From NCBI RefSeq assembly GCF_013426895.1, contig NZ_AP023178.1:1-58022 (forward strand): a stretch of DNA of 58,022 bases, in the 5' to 3' direction. A program made the position numbers and the translations under genes. The notes below the pieces were generated by a model. The model saw only the letters and a list, made by a program, of their open reading frames with translations. It had not been told where the DNA came from and made no database searches. How positions within the stretch are numbered: the first letter of the stretch is position 1; every line of letters begins with the position of its first letter. The DNA is from Paraburkholderia largidicola. Its GTDB lineage: Bacteria; Pseudomonadota; Gammaproteobacteria; Burkholderiales; Burkholderiaceae. Shown here piece by piece: positions 48,378 through 57,440 of the stretch.

Positions 48378-48405
48378 TTTCTAACGCTTAGAGGGACCAA
48401 ACATT

Positions 48406-49134
48406 ATGAAAATTCTTGTCGCCAATCGCTCGGGGAATGTCGGTAAAACCACTACTGTGCGTCATCTTCTCGCTCCGCGAATCAAAGAACCTGAAATCGT
48501 GTCGGTCGAAACGATCAACTCTGACGAGTCCGATGAGGGCGCGATTCGTGGTCAGCAGTTTGCGCTTGTGCAGGATCTGCTGTTGACCGTCGATGATGTT
48601 GTTGTTGACGTAGGCTCGTCCAACTTCGAGAGTTTCCGCGATTTGATGCGGACATATGACGGCTCGCACGAAGACTTCGATCTGTTCGTGGTGCCGGTGG
48701 TGCCGGAAACGAAGCAGGAGCGCGACACAATTCTGACGATCAAGGACCTGGCTGATATCGGCGTCCCGCCTCAAAAGATTGTCGTGCTGTTCAACAAGCT
48801 GGAACGCGAAGAACAGATTGACGAAGCGTTTCCGATGCTGCGCGCGTTCCACGCGAGCGAAAAGCTGTTCTCGCTTCGCCGTGACGCCTTCGTTCTTGCA
48901 AACCCGATTTTCGCAACGCTGCGCAAGATGCCGGGCCGCTCGATCATCGAGATTCGAGACGACCAGGCCGACTACAAGCAAATGCTCGCAGACGCGATGA
49001 AGAACGGCGCGAGCGAAGACGAAAAATCGCATATCAAGTCGTTGATCGCCACAAAGCGCCTCGCTGCCGGCGTTGTCACGCAGCTGGATAGCGCGTTCAA
49101 GGCGCTCACGCGAAAAGGTAAAGCCGGTGAGTGA
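48406..49134 (+). CDS. stbB: StbB-like P-loop ATPase
   Basis: The 242-residue protein begins MKILVANRSGNVGKTTTVRH, a Walker A of the StbB type, followed by VSVETINSDE and VVVDVGSSNFESF. In R388 StbB works with StbA and is needed for conjugation and for balancing it with plasmid positioning. StbA is not found here; the MobC-like or HTH proteins could substitute. Overlaps stbC by 8 bases. Confidence 0.8.
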   Translation: MKILVANRSGNVGKTTTVRHLLAPRIKEPEIVSVETINSDESDEGAIRGQQFALVQDLLLTVDDVVVDVGSSNFESFRDLMRTYDGSHEDFDLFVVPVVPETKQERDTILTIKDLADIGVPPQKIVVLFNKLEREEQIDEAFPMLRAFHASEKLFSLRRDAFVLANPIFATLRKMPGRSIIEIRDDQADYKQMLADAMKNGASEDEKSHIKSLIATKRLAAGVVTQLDSAFKALTRKGKAGE

Positions 49135-49543
49135 CAAACCCGAAATCAGCGTTCGTGACGCGCTGGTGGGTGAAATCCTTGGCGAACTGGTTCTGGTTCG
49201 CCAGGGCATCGCGGAGTTTCAAGCCGCGTTGCCGGGCCAGCGGGAGCAAATAAGAGAGGCGGGTGAACTGGCCAGCCTCCGCTTTGCAGAGAAGGGCCAG
49301 CACGTCGCCGCCGAACTGGATGAGCGAATTACGACGCTGAACGCTGCAGCGCAAGATTTTCGTGCGGTGCGAGAGCTGTTGATGGGCGAGTTGGGCGTGA
49401 AGACCGCACAACAGTTTGAGGGCGTGCTTGCCGGTGTTTCGCGTCGCATGGCGAGTAACCGGCGCATTGAGCTGGTCGTGACGGCGCTTGGTAGTTCGCT
49501 GTTGACGGCCGCGCTGGTTGTTTTGGCGCTGAGGCACTTTTAA
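49127..49543 (+). CDS. stbC: StbC-like protein
   Basis: The 138-residue protein starts at GTG within the end of stbB. It is helical with a C-terminal membrane helix (residues about 118-136) and a coiled-coil-like middle. It occupies the stbC position and pattern. Function in stb operons is not settled. The pil operon starts 52 bases downstream. Confidence 0.6.
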   Translation: MSDKPEISVRDALVGEILGELVLVRQGIAEFQAALPGQREQIREAGELASLRFAEKGQHVAAELDERITTLNAAAQDFRAVRELLMGELGVKTAQQFEGVLAGVSRRMASNRRIELVVTALGSSLLTAALVVLALRHF

Positions 49544-49595
49544 CGACGGGGGCCAGGCTAACGCCTGCCTCTATTTCTCGCGTTTGGAGCATGAA

Positions 49596-50630
49596 ATGAG
49601 AATGAACCGCACAGCTGCCTTGCTCGCTGTACTCGTGCTGACGGGCGCTGTCTCGAACAAGGCCGCCTATGCGGCGTCGAGCGTACCTGATTACACTTCA
49701 TCCGATAGCTCGATCGCGGTCCACGCGTTCATTTACGCGGACCATACGGTGATTCAGCTGGATTCGTACTCGTCCGCGTTGACCATCAAGGATGACAGCG
49801 GCGGCACGATCGGCTTTACCCGTAACGGTCGCTATGCGCGCCTGGACGGCAAGCTCAATCACTTTACCGCGCTCGTTAATGGCGAGCCGGTTGTCTTTAC
49901 GCGTCGAGGGTGGGAAGCACCGCGCGTTATCCCCGTTGCAGTCAAGGTGGCAGACGTGCATGTTGCCGCGCCGGTTGCTACGGCATCCGCGCCTGCAGCT
50001 GCAAGCGCGGCAGCTATTGCGTATGCGCCTGCATCTGCAGCTAAGGCCGCGAGCGCGCCTGCTGTTGCGAGTGCGCCGACTGTTGCGAGTGCTGTCCAGA
50101 CCGCGAGTGCGCCGGCCGCCGCGAGCGGTGCAGCACTCGGCCTCGCGCCGAACGAAAAGGTGGTAGCGGTGCCGGCCGCCCCGCACGCTGCGTCCGCTCC
50201 TGCAGCTGCGCGCGCTGTTCCTCCGATCCTCGCGAGCAAGCCGGCCGCTGCGCCCGTGCAGGCGTCGGCGGTGGTCCCGGCAGTCGTGACCAAGGCGAGC
50301 CCGCCCGTGTCCCTCGATGTGGCAACCGTCACACTCCCTCCATCTGGCGCTGCTGCGACGGCAGCTGCCGTGCCGTCGTGGACGTTGCGGCGCGGCCGTC
50401 TCGTTAGCAGCGAACTGCGCGAAATCGGCGGGCATTTCGGCTGGCACGTCGAATGGTTTTACCCGCGCGAGGTCGTCGTTCCAGCGGACACAACATATTC
50501 CGGTGACTTCCAGCAAGTCGCGACTCAAGCCATCACGACGCTAAAGAGCAATGGATTGCTGATTAACGCGAAATTTTGGGAAGGCAACAAAACGCTGGTC
50601 GTGCGTGGTGCCGGCACGATGCCGCAATAA
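49596..50630 (+). CDS. pilL: PilL-like protein with C-terminal TcpQ-type domain
   Basis: The 344-residue protein has a signal peptide (about 1-27), an N-terminal beta domain with VFTRRGWEAPRVI, a long Ala/Ser/Pro-rich linker (about 115-255) and a C-terminal TcpQ-like domain (WTLRRGRLVSSELREIGGHF, FQQVATQAITTLKSNG, TLVVRGAGTMPQ). In thin-pilus operons this protein helps the secretin. ATG 49596 has GGAG 8 bases upstream. First gene of the pil operon. Confidence 0.75.
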   Translation: MRMNRTAALLAVLVLTGAVSNKAAYAASSVPDYTSSDSSIAVHAFIYADHTVIQLDSYSSALTIKDDSGGTIGFTRNGRYARLDGKLNHFTALVNGEPVVFTRRGWEAPRVIPVAVKVADVHVAAPVATASAPAAASAAAIAYAPASAAKAASAPAVASAPTVASAVQTASAPAAASGAALGLAPNEKVVAVPAAPHAASAPAAARAVPPILASKPAAAPVQASAVVPAVVTKASPPVSLDVATVTLPPSGAAATAAAVPSWTLRRGRLVSSELREIGGHFGWHVEWFYPREVVVPADTTYSGDFQQVATQAITTLKSNGLLINAKFWEGNKTLVVRGAGTMPQ

Positions 50631-50645
50631 CCGAGAGGCTTAGTC

Positions 50646-52334
50646 ATGTTTAAGGGTTTCAAATTGAGTCGTGTAGGCGTTGCGTGCGCTGTCGCGTGGA
50701 TGAGTGTTTCACTCGTTGGATGCGCTGGCGTTACGCAGGCAGACCATGCCGTGAATAGCGCCATGCAGGGTATTGATGACGCGAACCGGCATGCCGCTAC
50801 TGAGGAACAGACGCCTACGATTTCGACAACGAATGAATCGTGGCTACTCGGTGAGACGGTCGCCGTGACTGAACCGGATTCCCCAATCCTCTCAACGAAG
50901 GTTTCGTACTGCAATCCGCGCAAGGTCACGCTGTCCGATGTCGCATCGTATCTCACGCAGACATACGGCTTGCCCGTCGATATTTCGGACCTGACGGGCG
51001 GCAACGGCTTTACATCGACGGATATGCAAAGCGCGGCTGCCGGGCAGGGTATGCAAGGCAATGGAGCGCCGACGCCGGCCGCCTTGCCGCTGCCGTCGAA
51101 TTTCCTGATGAACGCTGCAACCAGGGCCGCATCGAGGTTGCCCGATATGTCGATCTGCTATGAGGGGGACATCAAAGGGCTGCTCGAAGTGGTCGCGCAA
51201 AAAGAAGGCGTATGGCAGAAGTTCGATGATGGCCGTGCGCAGTTCTACCGCACGATGACGAAGACCATCTATATGCCGGCGATCGCGCGGCACGAAAAGG
51301 TTGCATCCTCGATCATCGCGAGCGGTGGCCCGCAGATGGGTACGCAAACTGGCCAGGTAGGTACTGGCTCGTCATCCAGCGACGGTGCGAATACAGGCAC
51401 GTCGTCAGCTGCCAGCGACACGGATCTGGACGTATGGAAGTCGATTCAGGAGACGGCACAAACGGTCGCAGGCGGCAAAGGGCAGCAGGGCGCTGCAATC
51501 GTGACGGCTAGCGCTGCGCTCGGCGGTGTCACGGTGACGGGCACACCTACGCAGGTTCGCCATGTTGAAGAATGGGCGCGCAGCCTGTCCGAGAACATGA
51601 GCCAGTCGATCAAGGTCACGATCACCCTCTATACCGTCACGCTCAATCGCGAGGATAACTACGCGTTCAATCCTGATGTCGTGTTCAACAAGCTCGGCTC
51701 GGGTAATCTGCTTTCTCTTAGCGGCCCCACGATTCCGTCAGTTGCTTCGGGCCTGTCGCCGTTTACCCTGGCTGGGAAAGTCCTGAGCAATTCGAGTAGT
51801 TCGCTGCGCGGGTCGAGCGTCGTCTACAACGCGCTTTCTACGCTGGGCAAAGTATCGAGCGTGAAAACGTGGTCTACGGTTGCCTTGAACAACCAGCTGA
51901 GCAAGGTTCAGATGGCCAATCAGGTGACGTATGCGGCGGTGGCTGGATCCACGTCGACGGCCAACGTTGGCACGACCAGCACCATTACGCCGGGGGTGGT
52001 CACAACGGGCCTCACGGGCACGCTTCGGCCCAGCATCGTGAATGGAAAGATCACGCTTGCGATGGACCTGACGGACAGCGTTCTCAACGGCATCAGTACC
52101 TTTACTTCGGAAGGCGCATCGGTACAGCAGCCGAACATTTCAGTGTCGGCACTGCCCTCCAGCATTTCGCTCATGCCGGGTCAGTCCTTGTTGGCAACAG
52201 GCGTCACGGAAACCAATGGCTCGGTCACAAAAAACGGGACGTTCGTACCGGATAACCCGTTGCTGGGCGGTGGCACGGACGGAACCCACGGGCAAACGCT
52301 CGTTGTTGTGAATATCTCGGCAGAGGTCATGTAA
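50646..52334 (+). CDS. pilN: PilN secretin lipoprotein
   Basis: The 562-residue protein has a lipoprotein signal (VSLVGC-AGV), an N-terminal domain with VTLSDVASYLTQTYGLPVDI (STN-like), and a C-terminal secretin domain with GGVTVTGTPTQVRHVEEWAR, MSQSIKVTITLYTVTLN and IVNGKITLAMDLTDSVLN. It forms the outer-membrane channel of the thin pilus. Its stop overlaps the next start. Confidence 0.88.
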   Translation: MFKGFKLSRVGVACAVAWMSVSLVGCAGVTQADHAVNSAMQGIDDANRHAATEEQTPTISTTNESWLLGETVAVTEPDSPILSTKVSYCNPRKVTLSDVASYLTQTYGLPVDISDLTGGNGFTSTDMQSAAAGQGMQGNGAPTPAALPLPSNFLMNAATRAASRLPDMSICYEGDIKGLLEVVAQKEGVWQKFDDGRAQFYRTMTKTIYMPAIARHEKVASSIIASGGPQMGTQTGQVGTGSSSSDGANTGTSSAASDTDLDVWKSIQETAQTVAGGKGQQGAAIVTASAALGGVTVTGTPTQVRHVEEWARSLSENMSQSIKVTITLYTVTLNREDNYAFNPDVVFNKLGSGNLLSLSGPTIPSVASGLSPFTLAGKVLSNSSSSLRGSSVVYNALSTLGKVSSVKTWSTVALNNQLSKVQMANQVTYAAVAGSTSTANVGTTSTITPGVVTTGLTGTLRPSIVNGKITLAMDLTDSVLNGISTFTSEGASVQQPNISVSALPSSISLMPGQSLLATGVTETNGSVTKNGTFVPDNPLLGGGTDGTHGQTLVVVNISAEVM

Positions 52335-52963
52335 TGACAAAAACCACTCTTACGGGGCTCGCGATGGTCGCCGCATGCCTTTTCTCGGGCGTCGCAATGG
52401 CAGAGAACACGGTAGCTGCGCCGGCTAACGATGCGCAGGACCGCAAATCGCTGTTCGATAAGGTCGACAGCATCAGGGCGGATAACGCGCTGCTCGCTAT
52501 TCAGATTGAAAACGCGAAGCTGAAAAAGCAGCTGGCGGACTGGCAGGCCGGCCGCGATCCGAGCGGGCCAGCGTCGCAACAGCCGACAGTATTTGGCACG
52601 AGTCAGCCGATGCCGCCGGCCGGCGCTGGATCATCCTCATCAGGCGTTGGCCTGCCTCGGGGCGCGATGGTTGAGCTGGTCACGTCGGCAAATAACGGCG
52701 CACCTACTGCGCTGGTTCAACTGCCTTCAGGTGGTCGGATTCTCGCAAAGGTGGGATCCAAGCTGCCAGGCGTTGGCACTGTGGAATCCGTCTCGATTCG
52801 TGCCGTGATGGTTAACGACGGCAAGCATTCGTATGCGTTGCCGTTTGATGGCGGCGACGATCAGGCGTCGGCGGGGGCCACTGATTATGGCTGTTATCGC
52901 TTCGATCGGTGGCCGTCAATGGGTGCTTGGAATGGAATGGTCAAGCTATACGACCGTGCCTAA
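52334..52963 (+). CDS. pilP: PilP pilus biogenesis protein
   Basis: The 209-residue protein has a signal peptide ending in GVAMA-ENT, a coiled-coil (IRADNALLAIQIENAKLKKQ) and a C-terminal domain with VELVTSANNGAPTALVQLPS and RILAKVGSKLPGVGTVESV, as in IncI-type PilP. It probably links secretin and inner-membrane parts. It overlaps pilO by 77 bases. Confidence 0.8.
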   Translation: MTKTTLTGLAMVAACLFSGVAMAENTVAAPANDAQDRKSLFDKVDSIRADNALLAIQIENAKLKKQLADWQAGRDPSGPASQQPTVFGTSQPMPPAGAGSSSSGVGLPRGAMVELVTSANNGAPTALVQLPSGGRILAKVGSKLPGVGTVESVSIRAVMVNDGKHSYALPFDGGDDQASAGATDYGCYRFDRWPSMGAWNGMVKLYDRA

Positions 52964-54110
52964 GCGGGCCGAGTTGCTTCACGATGCAGGCGACGATGGC
53001 ACTGGCGAGCCGGCCGCGCCGTGGTACTCGTTGCGTGTCACTGACGAAGTGATGCAGGCCGGCTTTTGCGCGCCCGTAGGTGATGTGGTGCGGCCGAGAA
53101 AGCTAGCGAGCCTTGCTGCGATGCTTGCGGACGCAAAGCCTCAACCGTGGCTAGGCAAATTCCAGATTGCAGAGAACCTTTACTGGTACATCGCTGTTCG
53201 CGATGAATACGCAATTTTGCCGGGCGGTGATGTCGTTGGCACCGACGATGAAATTGAGGCTGCCCTTGCTGAGCATATCGGATACGGTGGATGGAACCGC
53301 GTCGAGGGCGACCTTGAAACGCTCAGCAAATTGCTTGCGGGCAACAAGGCGAAACGCACGCCTGTACGCTCCCTCGCGGTCAGCCGGATTGATCCGCTGC
53401 CGGCTGCGATCATCGCGGTTGCTGTTGCCATACTAGGCGGGGGTGGACTCGGTGGCGTTCACGCGTACCACTCGTGGAAGCATCATAAGGAGCTGGAAGC
53501 GAGGCGCCGCAATCCTACCTCCAAGCCCGTGGAATATATCCCCGGTGCAGGCGACTACCTCGCGAAGACGCCTGCGCCCAGCGACTGGTTGCAGGCGTGC
53601 CATGAGGCTTTTGCTACGGTGCAGCCGTCCGTGAATGGTTGGCTTTCGAGTGCAGGAGCATGTGACTCTGCGGGCGCAACCGTCCGATGGGTGCGCGGCG
53701 AGGGCGCGACGCTTGACTATCCGCCTCCGGGTGTTATTGACGATAGCGGCGAGCAATCTACGCAGACGATACGCGTAGTGCCGCCGTCGAAGATGGGAAC
53801 GGATAACGCTGCCGACGTGCGCACTGAGCGTCTGGCGCTGATTGCATGGGGACAGCGCTATGGCTCTATGGTGACGGTCGGGACCGCGCAGCCGCTGTCG
53901 GCAAAAGCGGCGGTCGGCTACTCGATCCCGGTCACGATACCGATGCCGATTTCGCCCTTCGAGCCGGGTCACGGGCTCGATCAGATCCCCGGTCTTCGCA
54001 TTACCGGAATTGGCCCTAACACCACCCAGGCAACTGCGCACGGCTCATCGAATGAGCCGGCAAGCGCATCTGCGTGGGCTCTGACTGGAGTGCTATATGC
54101 TCGTCAATAG
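52887..54110 (+). CDS. pilO: PilO2 pilus assembly protein
   Basis: The 407-residue protein has an N-terminal soluble part (IASIGGRQWVLGMEWSSY), one membrane helix (about 172-190: LPAAIIAVAVAILGGGGL), and a periplasmic domain. This matches PilO2 of type IVB systems. The ATG at 52887 is preferred to 52833 because the product begins at the conserved N-terminus; GGGGG lies 7-12 bases upstream. It overlaps pilP and, by 14 bases, pilQ. Confidence 0.78.
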   Translation: MAVIASIGGRQWVLGMEWSSYTTVPKRAELLHDAGDDGTGEPAAPWYSLRVTDEVMQAGFCAPVGDVVRPRKLASLAAMLADAKPQPWLGKFQIAENLYWYIAVRDEYAILPGGDVVGTDDEIEAALAEHIGYGGWNRVEGDLETLSKLLAGNKAKRTPVRSLAVSRIDPLPAAIIAVAVAILGGGGLGGVHAYHSWKHHKELEARRRNPTSKPVEYIPGAGDYLAKTPAPSDWLQACHEAFATVQPSVNGWLSSAGACDSAGATVRWVRGEGATLDYPPPGVIDDSGEQSTQTIRVVPPSKMGTDNAADVRTERLALIAWGQRYGSMVTVGTAQPLSAKAAVGYSIPVTIPMPISPFEPGHGLDQIPGLRITGIGPNTTQATAHGSSNEPASASAWALTGVLYARQ

Positions 54111-55764
54111 CAAGCTGCCCCCGCTCGATGACTCGCTTATCGACAAGATTGCAATTGATTTTGTCGACAGCGTTGTCTATGTCGAAGAAACGTTGCACTG
54201 GAAACCACTGTTCCAGACGTGGCTCAAGCGCTGCGAACGTAACGGCGTCAAACTGGACGTCAAGTATGCGGCGCTCGATGAAGTTGCAGCGTTGCGCTCT
54301 AAAGGTCTTCGTACAGTGGAGAAGATCGAAGACGATCAGGTGAATCTCCCTAAAGCGATGGACCTGATTACGACGGGCGCTGACTACAACGCGTCCGACA
54401 TTCACCTGATGATGCGCGGCGAACACACTGAAATCCAGTTCGTTATAAAGGGTGAAACGCGCACGTATCAGATGATTGGGCAGACCGAAGGCGAAGAACT
54501 TGCCCGCGCAGTCTATCAAGGGCTGGCTAAGACCAAAGCGGCCAGCTGGAAACCGCTGGAGTTCCAAAGCGCACAGATACCGGATGATGTATTGCCGCCC
54601 GACCTCGGGCTTGCGTCCGCGCGTATCATTCGTGGCCCGATGTATCCCGTCAACAAGGGCGGCGCATTTATGACGATCCGGCTGCAGTATTCGGATACTC
54701 GTCCTGAACTCAGGCGCAAGCGGAAGCTGCATGCGCTTCCGCTGCCGCGCAAGCCGGCTGGCGACTTCGCGCTGCTGGAAATGGGATACACGCGCTCGAA
54801 TGTCGAGAAGTTAGGGCTGCTAATGTCGGTCCCTCACGGCGTCATCATCGTGACTGGTCCGACTGGCTCGGGCAAGACAACGCTGCTCTATGAAGTAATG
54901 AAGGAAAAGGCTCGGATACGCCCCGGCCGTCGCCAGATCACGATTGAGGATCCTATTGAGCTGCCGTATGAGTGGGCGGTGCAGCTGCCGGTCACGGATA
55001 CGCGCGGCGACGAAGAAAACGGCGATGCGTTTGCGGAGCGTGGCCAGACAGCGCTGCGGATGGCTCCTAACACTCTCATGTTCGGTGAGGCGCGCGGCGC
55101 GAATGTTGCCGTTGAAGTGATTCGCGGCGCGCAAACAGGACACGATACGTGGACGACGACGCACGTTTCAGATCCGTTCCAAGCGATCGAGCGCTGGGAA
55201 ACACTTGATCCCGTCAGGCTCAACCGGAAGCTGTTTTGCGATCCTGTCACGCTGCGCGGCTTCGTGGGCGTCCGCCTGTTGCCACGGCTGTGCAAGGGCT
55301 GCTGTGTGAAGCTTACGGATCATCTGGAAGACGTACCTTCGCGCATTGTGGACGCGTTGCGGACTTGGGGTGACATCGAGGGCGTCAATCTGCGCGGGCC
55401 TGGTTGCGAAGCGTGCGGCTTTGACTCCGTGACGAAGCGCGAAGCGGTGTGCGAGGTAGTTGTGAACGATGAAAAGCTGGCGCACGACCTCATTCATTTC
55501 GATGTTTCTACTGCTCGCCAGAACTACCGCGCCCGGCCTGACGCGGATCCTTCGATGCTCGATGAGTCTATCCGTCGCGTACTGGCAGGGTTGGTGGATC
55601 CGCGCGATGTTGAAGATCGCGTTGAGCTGATTTCGCCGCGCAGGACCGGGGAGGGCGAGCGCGTCGTCAGCCTTCGTGAAGCATCGCAGGAGATTTCGCG
55701 GCCGCGAAATATTGCGGATCCCGTTGAGTCCGCAGAAATGATGGAGGCGGCTGCTCATGCTTAA
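54097..55764 (+). CDS. pilQ: PilQ assembly ATPase
   Basis: The 555-residue GspE-family ATPase has Walker A VTGPTGSGKTTLLYEV (about 252), Asp-box ITIEDPIELP, Walker B NTLMFGEARG and His-box GHDTWTTTHVSD. It powers polymerisation of the thin pilus. It carries a CKGC ... CEAC cysteine motif near residue 400-440, as many GspE proteins do. A perfect 16-bp palindrome is in the 3-prime end. Overlaps pilR. Confidence 0.92.
   Translation: MLVNSKLPPLDDSLIDKIAIDFVDSVVYVEETLHWKPLFQTWLKRCERNGVKLDVKYAALDEVAALRSKGLRTVEKIEDDQVNLPKAMDLITTGADYNASDIHLMMRGEHTEIQFVIKGETRTYQMIGQTEGEELARAVYQGLAKTKAASWKPLEFQSAQIPDDVLPPDLGLASARIIRGPMYPVNKGGAFMTIRLQYSDTRPELRRKRKLHALPLPRKPAGDFALLEMGYTRSNVEKLGLLMSVPHGVIIVTGPTGSGKTTLLYEVMKEKARIRPGRRQITIEDPIELPYEWAVQLPVTDTRGDEENGDAFAERGQTALRMAPNTLMFGEARGANVAVEVIRGAQTGHDTWTTTHVSDPFQAIERWETLDPVRLNRKLFCDPVTLRGFVGVRLLPRLCKGCCVKLTDHLEDVPSRIVDALRTWGDIEGVNLRGPGCEACGFDSVTKREAVCEVVVNDEKLAHDLIHFDVSTARQNYRARPDADPSMLDESIRRVLAGLVDPRDVEDRVELISPRRTGEGERVVSLREASQEISRPRNIADPVESAEMMEAAAHA
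55694..55709. promoter_or_regulatory. 16-bp palindrome, copy 12 (inside pilQ)
   Basis: Perfect TTTCGCG-GC-CGCGAAA (TTTCGCGGCCGCGAAA is fully self-complementary), within pilQ, 63 bases before the pilR start. Confidence 0.6.
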
Positions 55765-56914
55765 CCGGATCAAGAAGACAAGCGCCGCGTCTATCGTTGC
55801 TCAGTCCTCGGGGAAGGGCACTACACCGTCCAAGCGCAATGCACGCTGGGCGCGATTCGTGGACGCAGCAGACAAGGCGGTTTTCACATGGAAGGTTCGG
55901 CGTCAGCTGTACAAGCACCTTGCCGCGCAGGTCGGAAACAGCGTGCCTGTTGAAACTGCGCTCGACAGGCACGGAGCCCAGCTCGCACGCAAGAAGAAGC
56001 CTAGTTCCGCACGGATCGTTAAGGATGCTAGTCGCCTGATGCGTGATGGCAAGTCCCTCGCCCAATCGCTGGAGAAATGGATTCCGGCCGACGAGGCGGG
56101 GCTTATTTCTGCAGCCGAATCGGCAGGCGTGCTGCCGGAAAGCCTGAAGGAGCTGATTGCGACCAAGCGCAGAGTCAAGCGGGTGACGAAAGCGTTTCGC
56201 AACGCGATTATCCGGCCGGCCGTCTACAGCGCGACGATTTATCTCGTGGTGTGGGCGATCGGCAAATACGCAGTCCCCGAACTGGTCCAGGCATATCCCG
56301 TTTCAGAAGCACGGGGGGCGGTTGCAGTCCTGTTTGCGGCCGGATCCTTTTCGCAAAGCCTCGCAGCATTGCTGCCGCCCGCTGGCCTGCTGCTGGCAGG
56401 CTGGGTGATCCGTAGCGCGTTGCCACGTTGGCGCGGGCGCTTCCGTATCGCGGCCGAGTCCTATTTCCCGTTTTCGTTCTACAGGGACATGCAGGGCTTT
56501 ATGTGGCTCAGCAGCTTTATATCCCTGCTAGAAGCGGGCAAGCCCGACGTGGACATTCTGAAACAGCAGACGCGGTTCGCGTCGCCTTATCTGAAGGAGA
56601 GACTTGTACATTTCCGGCGCGTGATGGTCGACGGCAAGAGCCTGACTGACGCACTGCTTGCACCATCATCCAAAGGCGCGCCGGCCTTCGGCTTCCCCAA
56701 TCCCGACATCGTGGAGGACATCGAATCATTTGCTGGGTTTGCTGATTTTGCGGAGCGGATCAAGACCGTTCTGAAAGAGTGGGTTGACGATCTCGAAGAA
56801 ACAACGCTTGAACAAGCGGCGGTATTTGGCTTCTCACTCGAAATTTTTATGTATGTCGTGATGGGCTTCCTGATGTATGCAATCAACGAAATCGCGACGC
56901 ACGCGCATATCTAA
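55757..56914 (+). CDS. pilR: PilR inner-membrane platform protein
   Basis: The 385-residue GspF-family protein has three or four membrane helices (about 150-170, 185-220, 360-380) and two related cytoplasmic domains, with MRDGKSLAQSLEKWIPADE and the second copy MVDGKSLTDALLAPSSKG. It anchors the pilus ATPase. Overlaps pilQ by 8 bases. Confidence 0.88.
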   Translation: MLNRIKKTSAASIVAQSSGKGTTPSKRNARWARFVDAADKAVFTWKVRRQLYKHLAAQVGNSVPVETALDRHGAQLARKKKPSSARIVKDASRLMRDGKSLAQSLEKWIPADEAGLISAAESAGVLPESLKELIATKRRVKRVTKAFRNAIIRPAVYSATIYLVVWAIGKYAVPELVQAYPVSEARGAVAVLFAAGSFSQSLAALLPPAGLLLAGWVIRSALPRWRGRFRIAAESYFPFSFYRDMQGFMWLSSFISLLEAGKPDVDILKQQTRFASPYLKERLVHFRRVMVDGKSLTDALLAPSSKGAPAFGFPNPDIVEDIESFAGFADFAERIKTVLKEWVDDLEETTLEQAAVFGFSLEIFMYVVMGFLMYAINEIATHAHI

Positions 56915-56939
56915 ACAACTTTTCCGAAGGGGTGAAAAA

Positions 56940-57434
56940 ATGAGTGAACTGGTAGCAACTCTGCTCAAGTGGGCCGCAACGATTCTCGCGGTTGCGGGCG
57001 TTTTCGGCATTGGTTATGAAGTGCTGGGGGCTAGCAACGGCAGCAATCACGCTGCTGACGTTGGCACGCTCGCGAACAAGATTCAAGCCGTCTATCAGGG
57101 GCAACCGTCGTTTAGTTCCGTGTCAACGGCGATTTGCTACAAGCAAGCACCGAAGCGGATGAAATCGGCAACGGCCGGGCAGCTTCAGAATCCGTGGGGC
57201 GGTGCTGTGACGTGCGCACCGAACGCGAACCCGGTGAACTTCGATCTGTCCACGGTCGGCGTTCCTGACGATCAGTGCCTGGACGTTGCCAATACCCCGC
57301 ACGGGTATGTCTCGATGACGGTCAACGGCCAGGCCTTCACAGCATCGAGCGGCATTGATGCCGGCAATGTGTCAGCAGCATGCGGCACGCCTGGGAACAA
57401 TCAGAACACGATCGTGTTCACTTACGGGCATTGA
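56940..57434 (+). CDS. pilS: PilS major pilin
   Basis: The 164-residue pilin has a hydrophobic helix (residues 7-30) and a globular domain with FSSVSTAICYKQAPKRM and LQNPWGGAVTCAPN, the PilS signature, plus four Cys. The ATG at 56940 follows GAAGGGG. It has almost no leader before the helix and lacks the usual Gly before an aromatic residue and the Glu at +5, so processing may be absent or unusual. No prepilin peptidase gene is in the plasmid. Confidence 0.85.
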   Translation: MSELVATLLKWAATILAVAGVFGIGYEVLGASNGSNHAADVGTLANKIQAVYQGQPSFSSVSTAICYKQAPKRMKSATAGQLQNPWGGAVTCAPNANPVNFDLSTVGVPDDQCLDVANTPHGYVSMTVNGQAFTASSGIDAGNVSAACGTPGNNQNTIVFTYGH

Positions 57435-57440
57435 TCGACC

